Assembly: GCA_030538335.1 (NCBI GenBank)
Contig: JAUNUE010000103.1
Location: forward strand, 1-6,541
DNA from: Allobrachymonas sp.
GTDB lineage: Bacteria; Pseudomonadota; Gammaproteobacteria; Burkholderiales; Burkholderiaceae_C
Length of the DNA: 6,541 nucleotides
Reading direction: 5' to 3'
The position numbers and the translations under genes are program-made. Below the pieces are notes generated by a model. That model was not told where the DNA came from and did not search any database. It saw only the letters and a list, made by a program, of their open reading frames with translations. Below, piece after piece: positions 1-5,382 of the stretch (the stretch's first letter is position 1; each line of letters starts with the position of its first letter).

Positions 1-1
1 T

Positions 2-2038
2 AAAGACGGTACTGCCACGAAAGAAATCGTAGTAACGATCAACGGCGCGGACGAAATACCGCTGTTGGGGAACAGTTCTGCAACCGTTTCAGAAGAAGGC
101 TTGCCGGGCGGCAACCCTGATGGCCTTCCTGCTGGTTCTGATCACACCGATTCAGCATCTACCAGCGGCACTCTCGATACAACGGGGTCGCCCACAAGCT
201 TCGGGTTTGGCAACACCGCTGTAAGCGATCTGACTGCCTTAAACCTGAAATCAGGCGGTACGGCGCTGGTCTGGAGCCAATCCGGCACCACGCTCACCGG
301 CACCGTGGGTGGGGTTGAAGCCCTGAAGATCACGCTGGATGCCAGTACCGGTGAGTACAACGTGCTGCTGTCCAAGCCGCTGGATCACGCAGACACCACC
401 AAAGAAGATGTGATTACCCTAGACCTGCCGGTTTGGGCGACCAATGCGGTAGGAACGGCCCAAGGCATGCTGGCCGTAATTGTGGAAGATGACAGCCCGC
501 TCTCGGGCAGCGCAACCTTGAATGTAAGCAGTGCTGCACCCACACAAGACACCAACCTGATCTTGATGCTGGACGTTTCGGACTCCATGGGCAGCATTAC
601 CGCGGCGCCTACTTCAAGCATGTGGATTGCTGCCAAGGCAGCGAACGATCTGGTTCGTATGTACGATACGTATGGTGATGTGCGCGTTTTGGTGACATTG
701 TTTGGAGGTTCGGCAACAACGATCGGGCCAGCGACCGGAGATGGAACATTTGCCGCAGCCAAATGGATGACGGTAAGCGAAGCCATTACCGCCATTGACA
801 AGGCGTCAATGAATGGTGGGCAGACGAATACGCAAGCGGCGCTTGTCAATACCATCAACGCCGTCAATACCCTGACTACCGGTCCGATCGCAGGCGGCAA
901 ATACGTCTCTTTCATGATCACAGATGGTGCGCCGACAACCTCGCCGGACGCAGCTCAATTGAACACTTGGTTAAACTTGGTCGATTCAAAGAATATCAAC
1001 TCGTTCGTGCTGCAAGTGCCTACGAACGCTGATGATTATGACGATGTTAACGCCTCTGCAGCAGGTGTTTTCAATACCATTGCGGCCGATGGCACGATTG
1101 ATCCATTCGTTGCCGCGTCCGATACTCGAATTTATGAGAAGGTTACCAACGCAGGGTTGGCTGCCAAGTTGCGAGACCTTGCAATCCCCTCCTTGTCGGG
1201 CAACTTGCTGAATGGTGTCGATACTGCAGGCAATCCCGTACACGCGGCGGCAGGGGGCGATGGACTCGGCTCGATTTCCGTTGTAACGGTTGATGGTGTT
1301 AAATACGGTTATGACGCAGCAACTGACAAATCGTCCGTTAATGGGGTGACAAGCACCAGCAATGGTGCGATTGCCACATTCAACGATGCCACCAATGTAT
1401 GGACTGTGACCCTGTCAGGCACCAACAACAAGATTGCGGTCGATATGGTCACGGCTAACTATACCTATTCGGTAAAGTCCGCAACACCCGCTGGTGGCGA
1501 ATCGTTCAGCTACACCTTTCTCGACAAGGATGGCGACCAAGGCATCAATACCTATGTGCTGCACAGCGACGCCGTAGGTTCAAGCACCTCAGGCGGAGGC
1601 AGCAATGACACAATCACCGGGACCGCGGGACCGGATATTTTGAGGGGCGGTGCCGGCGATGACGTGATTAACGGAGGGCTCGGCAATGACATCATCTACG
1701 GGGGACCCGGAAGCGATACCCTGACGGGTGGCGCCGGGCGCGACTGGTTCGTCTGGGAGTTTTCGGACTTCAGCAAGACGCTGACAACAACCGACCGCAT
1801 CAAAGATTTTGTGGTAGGAGAAGATCGCATTGATATCAGTAACTTGTTGCAGTATGCCGGTGCCTACGCAACTGGAGGGAGTGCCCCTTATTCAAACTAC
1901 TTGGCATGGAATGACGCCACTCATACCTTGTCAATAAGAGCCTCACAGTACGATTCGTACACCACCAATATCATCATCGAGAATCTGGGTTCATACACAT
2001 TGCCGCAATTGATCAGCCAAGGCATTGTGGTGATCTAA
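2..2038 (+). CDS. Large RTX adhesin with VWA domain, type I secreted (3' part only)
   Basis: This is the C-terminal 678 residues of a large type I secreted surface adhesin (BapA/LapA-like class). The frame is open to the left edge, so the TTG at 65 is not the true start. Numbering residues from base 2: 1-20 end a VCBS/cadherin-like repeat (DGTATKEIVVTINGADE). About 25-160 match the T1SS-143 repeat style, from SEEGLPGGNPDG through KPLDHAD to VEDDSPLSG. About 183-395 form a von Willebrand A domain with its MIDAS residues: DVSDS at 191-195, Thr at 275 or 277, and Asp308 in ITDG. Five RTX nonapeptides lie at 540-584 (GGAGDDVIN, GGLGNDIIY and similar), expected to bind calcium and fold outside the cell. 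Residues 585-678 resemble the VC_A0849-type secretion target domain, ending in QGIVVI. ABC exporter genes and any N-terminal LapG-type retention module are not in view. GC is visibly lower near the 3' end than in the neighbouring operon. The class is well supported; the ligand is unknown. Confidence 0.93.
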   Translation, partial: KDGTATKEIVVTINGADEIPLLGNSSATVSEEGLPGGNPDGLPAGSDHTDSASTSGTLDTTGSPTSFGFGNTAVSDLTALNLKSGGTALVWSQSGTTLTGTVGGVEALKITLDASTGEYNVLLSKPLDHADTTKEDVITLDLPVWATNAVGTAQGMLAVIVEDDSPLSGSATLNVSSAAPTQDTNLILMLDVSDSMGSITAAPTSSMWIAAKAANDLVRMYDTYGDVRVLVTLFGGSATTIGPATGDGTFAAAKWMTVSEAITAIDKASMNGGQTNTQAALVNTINAVNTLTTGPIAGGKYVSFMITDGAPTTSPDAAQLNTWLNLVDSKNINSFVLQVPTNADDYDDVNASAAGVFNTIAADGTIDPFVAASDTRIYEKVTNAGLAAKLRDLAIPSLSGNLLNGVDTAGNPVHAAAGGDGLGSISVVTVDGVKYGYDAATDKSSVNGVTSTSNGAIATFNDATNVWTVTLSGTNNKIAVDMVTANYTYSVKSATPAGGESFSYTFLDKDGDQGINTYVLHSDAVGSSTSGGGSNDTITGTAGPDILRGGAGDDVINGGLGNDIIYGGPGSDTLTGGAGRDWFVWEFSDFSKTLTTTDRIKDFVVGEDRIDISNLLQYAGAYATGGSAPYSNYLAWNDATHTLSIRASQYDSYTTNIIIENLGSYTLPQLISQGIVVI

Positions 2039-2142
2039 GGATGGCAGAGGCACAGCACGACTGATTGCCACACTGACAAACAAGCCCTGGCTTGCAGCCG
2101 ACGATATCTTTGTGATCTGAGCCAGCTTTGCCGGTGTACCAA

Positions 2143-2174
2143 CCCAAAGCCCGCCTTGGCACGCGGGCTTTGGG
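2143..2174. terminator. Perfect 12-bp stem-loop, probable bidirectional terminator
   Basis: The left arm CCCAAAGCCCGC (2143-2154) and right arm GCGGGCTTTGGG (2163-2174) are exact reverse complements around an 8-base loop. The hairpin lies 104 bases after the adhesin stop and about 200 bases beyond the methyltransferase stop, between two converging units, where a shared terminator is expected. Neither side has a strong T-run: the + strand continues CTTGTG and the - strand TTGGTA. It may therefore be a weak intrinsic terminator or a 3'-end stabilising hairpin. Confidence 0.6.
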
Positions 2175-2216
2175 CTTGTGTCTGCATAGGGGGCGATAGC
2201 ACCCGTCTGGTTCAGC

Positions 2217-2258
2217 AAGTTGGCCGGGTTTCGCTGTGCGCTACCCGGCCTGCAACTT
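2217..2258. repeat. Bulged inverted repeat (stem-loop) in intergenic gap
   Basis: GGCCGGGT (2222-2229) pairs with ACCCGGCC (2243-2250) around a 13-base loop, which itself contains CGC and GCG able to pair. Beyond a three-base bulge (TGC, 2251-2253), AAGTT (2217-2221) pairs with AACTT (2254-2258). The shape resembles a REP-type palindrome or a 3'-end hairpin for the leftward operon. No T-run follows on either strand, so a classical terminator is less likely. Whether it recurs in the genome cannot be told from this window. Confidence 0.45.
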
Positions 2259-2375
2259 CGACTGCACCCAAGGCGCACGGTGCTCCATTGTTTTCGGGTT
2301 TGGCGGTATATGGCTGCAGGCAGGCGGCGATGCAAATTGCCCTGCCAACCGCTTCAAGGGCCAAGGGCGTGTTTT

Positions 2376-3029
2376 TCAGCCGTGCGCGAGTACGTCAATG
2401 CGGGCGGGCGGCAGATTGGCCAGTACCCGTTCGCTGTGCTGCACGACCAGGCCAGTGCTTTGCCACGGCGAGGGGCCGTGCAGGGCGTAGGTGAATTGCA
2501 GCAGGCGCCCCTGGGGAGCCAATACCTTGCAAGCTGCCTGCAGGATTTTTTTGCAGGTGTCTGACGGTATGGAGAGCAAAGGCAGGCCCGAGACGATGGT
2601 GCCGACCGTGGCGCTGGCGTTGCTGCCATGGCGGCACAAGCGGCCGCTGGCCTGCATCTCTGCCAGATCAGCCGCATCGCCATGGATGACGTGTACGCCC
2701 GCAAAATGCTTGTGCAGGTGCTCGGCCAGGGATTCTGATTGCTCGATGACGACGAGGCGCTCGGGCGCGACGCCATGCTCCAGCAGGGCCGAGGTGATGA
2801 CGCCGGTGCCGCCGCCCAGCTCCACCACCAGGCCGGGTTGTGCCAGGTCAACCCAGGCCGCCATGCGCGCGGCCAGCCAGGGCGAACTGGCGCAGACGGC
2901 ACCTACGGCACCGGGTTTGGCCAGCAATTCCTTCAAGAACAGCGACTGGGGCGAGGCGGAAACGGCGCGGTTGACCGTGTCCCACAAGGAGCCATCGTGT
3001 GCTTTGGTTTTGGAAGTGTCTGCTGGCAT
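2376..3029 (-). CDS. PmtA-like SAM-dependent methyltransferase (COG3963 type)
   Basis: This 217-residue class I SAM-dependent methyltransferase resembles the COG3963 group, which includes phosphatidylethanolamine N-methyltransferase PmtA and proteins named after rRNA adenine dimethylases. The SAM-binding motif I is VVELGGGTGV at 68-77. An acidic residue ends the next strand in VVIEQ (93-97), GDA (117-119) is the adenine-contacting region, and IVSGLPLLSIP (145-155) occupies the motif IV position. LLQFTY (176-181) and ANLPPAR (204-210) match the usual family C-terminus. The N-terminal LFLKELLAKPGAVGAVCASS (30-49) is the family's amphipathic lead-in and may help it sit on the membrane. I chose the ATG at 3029; no clear Shine-Dalgarno precedes it, and it starts 19 bases after the ankyrin gene ends, so it is probably the last gene of that run. 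The fold is secure. A lipid substrate is inferred, and another small-molecule acceptor is possible. Confidence 0.8.
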   Translation of the reverse strand: MPADTSKTKAHDGSLWDTVNRAVSASPQSLFLKELLAKPGAVGAVCASSPWLAARMAAWVDLAQPGLVVELGGGTGVITSALLEHGVAPERLVVIEQSESLAEHLHKHFAGVHVIHGDAADLAEMQASGRLCRHGSNASATVGTIVSGLPLLSIPSDTCKKILQAACKVLAPQGRLLQFTYALHGPSPWQSTGLVVQHSERVLANLPPARIDVLAHG

Positions 3030-3048
3030 AAAAAATGCGGGTTGTGGA

Positions 3049-3906
3049 TCAGATGGCCATGATACCGCCTGCCAGGGGCGCTGAAGCCGCAGAGGCAGCA
3101 GGTGCGGGCGGTGGTGGGGGCGGCGGGGGCGGTTCCATGCCCTCGGGGTAGATCATTTCAACCGGTTCGGGGTCTTCAGGAATGGGCAAGCCCTTGAGTT
3201 CTGCGGCCGAAGCGGGCGACAGCGGTGCGACGGGCCTGGCGTTGTAGACGGGCTTGCTGCGGCGCTGCGCGCTTTGAATGGCACGGATGATGTCTTCGTT
3301 CTTGCCACGGCGGGCAAAGTCGAGCGGCGTGAGACCCAACTGGTTTTTCATCCAGGGATCAGCCCCCTGCCGCAGCAGGTAGGCCACGGCCGTGGGGTTG
3401 CCGCTGTATTCGGCCGCCATCATCAAGGGCGTGGTGTGGTTGGGCGATGCGGTGTCGATGTAGGCGTCTTTGTCGAGCAAGATGCGCATCAGGTCGACAT
3501 TGCCACGGGTCGCGGCATAGTGCAGCGGCGTCCAGCCCTTTTTGTTGATGGCCGCGCCCCGCTTGATGAGGTCGCGCGCCAGGTCGTCTTGCCCCGTGAT
3601 AAGGGCCAGCATGAGCGGCGACTCATCGGCGCCGTTGGTTGCGCTGATGTCGATGCCGCGTGCCTGCAGCAGCACCGGAATGGCTTTGTCGAGTTGCTGG
3701 TGGATGGCCAGCGTAAGCGCGGTGCGGCCTTTGGCATCGCGGACATTGGGGTTGGCGCCTTTGGACAGCTCGCGGCTGACGGCACTTTCGCTGTTGCGGA
3801 TGACGGCGGTGATCAGATCATCGACCGCTGCGGCATGCGCCCAGCCGATGTAGCCAAAAATTCCAATTAATATTGAAAAAACATAGGGATAAAATGATCT
3901 CTTCAT
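3049..3906 (-). CDS. Exported ankyrin repeat protein with polyproline tail
   Basis: This 285-residue protein is probably periplasmic and probably acts by protein-protein contact; no enzymatic motif is visible. Residues 1-25 look like a Sec signal peptide: Lys-Arg after Met, a hydrophobic core FSILIGIFGYIGW, and an AHA cleavage motif before AAVDD. Five to six ankyrin repeats follow at about 28-213, with good consensus pieces GRTALTLAI (60-68), ESPLMLAL (95-102), GWTPLHYAATRGNVDLMRIL (124-143), TTPLMMAAE (158-166) and GLTPLDFARR (191-200). The tail (about 214-285) is low-complexity and includes nine consecutive prolines (259-267) followed by Ala/Pro/Ser. I prefer the ATG at 3906 over the upstream TTG at 3939, because it opens directly into the signal peptide and has an AAGAGA ribosome site six bases upstream. 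It lies 42 bases after tatD, so is probably co-transcribed. The leader codons are markedly AT-rich compared with the rest of the gene. Confidence 0.85.
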   Translation of the reverse strand: MKRSFYPYVFSILIGIFGYIGWAHAAAVDDLITAVIRNSESAVSRELSKGANPNVRDAKGRTALTLAIHQQLDKAIPVLLQARGIDISATNGADESPLMLALITGQDDLARDLIKRGAAINKKGWTPLHYAATRGNVDLMRILLDKDAYIDTASPNHTTPLMMAAEYSGNPTAVAYLLRQGADPWMKNQLGLTPLDFARRGKNEDIIRAIQSAQRRSKPVYNARPVAPLSPASAAELKGLPIPEDPEPVEMIYPEGMEPPPPPPPPPAPAASAASAPLAGGIMAI

Positions 3907-3912
3907 GTTAAT

Positions 3913-3918
3913 TCTCTT
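3913..3918 (-). promoter_or_regulatory. Ribosome binding site deciding the ankyrin gene start
   Basis: On the - strand, AAGAGA lies six bases before the ATG at 3906. Together with the signal peptide that begins at this ATG, it supports the shorter protein over a start at the TTG at 3939. Confidence 0.5.
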
Positions 3919-3926
3919 GTTTCCAA

Positions 3927-3940
3927 ATTGACCATTCAAT
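3927..3940. repeat. Short palindrome between tatD and the ankyrin gene
   Basis: ATTGA (3927-3931) and TCAAT (3936-3940) are reverse complements around the four bases CCAT. It sits within the 42-base tatD-ankyrin spacer, upstream of the ribosome binding site, in an AT-rich pocket of an otherwise GC-rich region. It could be a small operator or an RNA hairpin affecting translation, but at 5 bp it could also be chance. Confidence 0.25.
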
Positions 3941-3948
3941 GGCTTGCA

Positions 3949-4806
3949 TCAGCTATTTAAAGTCAATTCTTGGTTTGATTTTGCGGTATGGAGAGGCTCC
4001 AAAGCCCCTTCAGGCCGGAACAACTGGCAAAAATTGCGGGTGGTGGCTTCTGCAATGGCTTTGACCGGCACGCCGCGCACGGCGGCAATTTGCTCAGCCA
4101 CGTGCACCACATACGCGGGTGAGTTGGTCTTGCCACGGTACGGAACCGGGGCGAGATACGGGCTGTCGGTTTCGATCAGCAAACGATCGAGCGGCACAAA
4201 CGCGGCGATATCGCGCAAATCTTGTGCGTTACGGAAGGTGACGATGCCCGAAAACGAGATGTAGTAGCCCATATCGAGCGCCGCGCGGGCCACGTCTTGC
4301 GTTTCGGTAAAGCAGTGGAATACCCCGCCGCAGCGCCCTGCCCCTGCTGTGCGGCCATCTTCGCCCGCTTCGCGCAAAATCGCCAGCGTATCAGCCGCCG
4401 CACTGCGTGTGTGGATGATGAGGGGTTTGCCCAACTGCTGCCCCGCCTGGATGTGGGTGCGGAAACGTTCGCGTTGCCACTCCATATCGGCCACGGTGCG
4501 ACCATTCAGGCGGTAGTAGTCCAGCCCGGTTTCGCCCACGGCCAGCACCTTGGGCAGGCGGCCGCGTTGCAATAGATCGTCAAGCGTGGGCTCGCGGCTG
4601 TCTTCGTCCCCGTCAGGATGCACGCCTACGGTGGCCCAGAAGTTGTCGTGCGCCAGCGCCAGACCATGCACCGCGTCAAATTCTTCCAGGCTGGTGCTGA
4701 TGACCAAGGCGCCGCTGACCTGTGCCGCCTGCATGGCCTGGCGGATGGCAGGAATATGCGGGCGCAGTTCAGGAAAGTTGAGGTGGCAGTGGGAGTCGAT
4801 GAACAT
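3949..4806 (-). CDS. tatD: TatD family metal-dependent deoxyribonuclease
   Basis: This 285-residue protein belongs to the TatD/YcfH/YjjV family of TIM-barrel metal-dependent hydrolases, which act as 3'-5' DNA exonucleases. Despite the name, they are not needed for Tat export. All expected metal ligands are visible: His6 and His8 in DSHCHLNF, Glu92 in VGETGLDYYR, His132 in LIIHTRSA, His164 in GVFHCFTE and Asp214 in IETDSPYLAP. The family signature after the last Asp, VPYRGKTNSPAYVVHVAE, is intact. Length is slightly above the usual 255-270, due to a Gly-rich insert (about 148-161) and a C-terminal extension after LFRPEG. I chose the ATG at 4806 because the family begins almost exactly at MFIDSHCHL; the frame extends upstream to 4914, but that part overlaps pilZ and has no family match. 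It starts 41 bases after pilZ. The paralog assignment (TatD versus YcfH/YjjV) is less sure than the family; this gene position is the one usually called ycfH/tatD in holB-pilZ operons. Confidence 0.93.
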   Translation of the reverse strand: MFIDSHCHLNFPELRPHIPAIRQAMQAAQVSGALVISTSLEEFDAVHGLALAHDNFWATVGVHPDGDEDSREPTLDDLLQRGRLPKVLAVGETGLDYYRLNGRTVADMEWQRERFRTHIQAGQQLGKPLIIHTRSAAADTLAILREAGEDGRTAGAGRCGGVFHCFTETQDVARAALDMGYYISFSGIVTFRNAQDLRDIAAFVPLDRLLIETDSPYLAPVPYRGKTNSPAYVVHVAEQIAAVRGVPVKAIAEATTRNFCQLFRPEGALEPLHTAKSNQELTLNS

Positions 4807-4847
4807 GGTTGCGCCCGGCAGCAACGCACAGCGTTGCGCGTGTTCCG

Positions 4848-5240
4848 TCAGAACGTTTGCGTTTCGCGCTCGGAGCCGATGTGCGCACCAAGCATCTGCT
4901 CGATTTTGGCGCACAGCGCATCAGACTCGGCACTGGCCGGAAATTGCACGCCCACGCCCTGCACGCGCTTGTACTGGGCGCGTGGCGGCGTCCACCAGAT
5001 GACCTTGCCCCGGATCGGAAAGCGCTCGTCGCCAGTCAGCTTCTCGGGCAAGGTGAGCATGACGAACACGGGGTCGCCCAGCTTCAGCTCCTTGTTGGTG
5101 GGCACGAAAATCGCGCCGTTCTGGATCATGGACATATAGGTTGCGTAGAGCAGCCCTTTTTCCTTGATGTTGAACGGCAACACAACAGCGCGTTCTGCCG
5201 AGGCTTCGGCACCGGGAGTAGCGGGTGGCAAGGGTGGCAT
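4848..5240 (-). CDS. pilZ: Type IV pilus biogenesis protein PilZ
   Basis: This 130-residue protein closely follows the founding PilZ protein of type IV pilus assembly (118 residues in Pseudomonas). Shared blocks in order are NIKEKGLLYATYM (24-36), NGAIFVPTNK (41-50), LGDPVFVMLTLP (54-65), GKVIWWTP (78-85), GVGVQF (95-100) and a hydrophilic end SERETQTF. The c-di-GMP-binding RxxxR motif of canonical PilZ domains is absent, as in other PilZ proteins of this type, which act through partners such as the PilB ATPase and, in Xanthomonas, FimX. The first 18 residues form a Pro/Ala-rich leader. I chose the ATG at 5240; the frame also permits a TTG at 5270 giving 140 residues, and neither has a strong ribosome site. 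Its place between holB and tatD is the conserved one. The pilus genes themselves are not in this window. Confidence 0.93.
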   Translation of the reverse strand: MPPLPPATPGAEASAERAVVLPFNIKEKGLLYATYMSMIQNGAIFVPTNKELKLGDPVFVMLTLPEKLTGDERFPIRGKVIWWTPPRAQYKRVQGVGVQFPASAESDALCAKIEQMLGAHIGSERETQTF

Positions 5241-5382
5241 GATGGGTGGATCCGGATCAGGGAGCTGCAACGCCAGATGTGCCAGACGCTGCTTCAGCCC
5301 GCATGTTGAACAAAACTACACCAATGGTAGCAGTGTTGGTGGTGTTGATCCAGTGGCCGATGGTGAAATGGCACCCGGGTGG
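5241..5382 (-). other. Spacer between holB and pilZ
   Basis: This 142-base gap is the longest in the leftward gene run. It contains a direct repeat on the - strand (CAACACCACCAACAC) near 5334-5348, and a small hairpin CGGGT/ACCCG (5376-5389) overlapping the holB stop codon. I could not find a convincing sigma-70 promoter. A pilZ-specific promoter, an mRNA processing site or a longer pilZ leader are possible explanations. Confidence 0.4.

Larger units (their letters stand above)
2039..2375. other. Non-coding gap between convergent transcription units
   Basis: This 337-base stretch separates the adhesin stop from the methyltransferase stop. I see no gene in it. The open frames crossing it run on into the antisense of the methyltransferase and show no family resemblance or ribosome binding site. 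It holds a perfect 12-bp inverted repeat at 2143-2174 and a bulged stem-loop at 2217-2258, annotated separately. Weaker pairings are a short palindrome at 2081-2094 (CAAGCCCTGGCTTG) and a 6-bp pairing GGCAGG/CCTGCC between 2319-2324 and 2341-2346. I found no tRNA-like cloverleaf. Confidence 0.7.

Noticed and set aside
32..59. Left-edge repeat as a possible CRISPR or tandem DNA repeat
   Set aside because: It is the protein-coding end of one VCBS-like repeat; only a single copy is in the window and there are no spacer-repeat units.
385..921. 178-codon open frame on the - strand inside the adhesin
   Set aside because: It is antisense to the VWA and repeat coding, has no recognisable family features, and is explained by the codon pattern of the real gene.
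2175..2290. Possible tRNA-like segment containing GGTTCAGC in the intergenic gap
   Set aside because: No acceptor stem, anticodon arm or CCA-proximal pairing could be built around it.
2156..3084. Several overlapping + strand open frames across the gap and the methyltransferase
   Set aside because: They are low-complexity Arg/Ala/Gly/Cys-rich translations opposite a clear methyltransferase gene, with no ribosome sites or family match.
3936..3966. Possible promoter for the ankyrin gene, with a TTGACT -35-like box on the - strand at 3966-3961
   Set aside because: No acceptable -10 box appears at 16-18 bases spacing, so I do not annotate a promoter.
4807..4914. 36-codon upstream extension of tatD
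   Set aside because: It overlaps the end of pilZ, and the TatD family begins at the MFIDSHCHL motif encoded from 4806.
5271..5314. 15-codon ATG frame upstream of pilZ on the - strand
   Set aside because: It is too short, has no ribosome site and no resemblance to known leader peptides.
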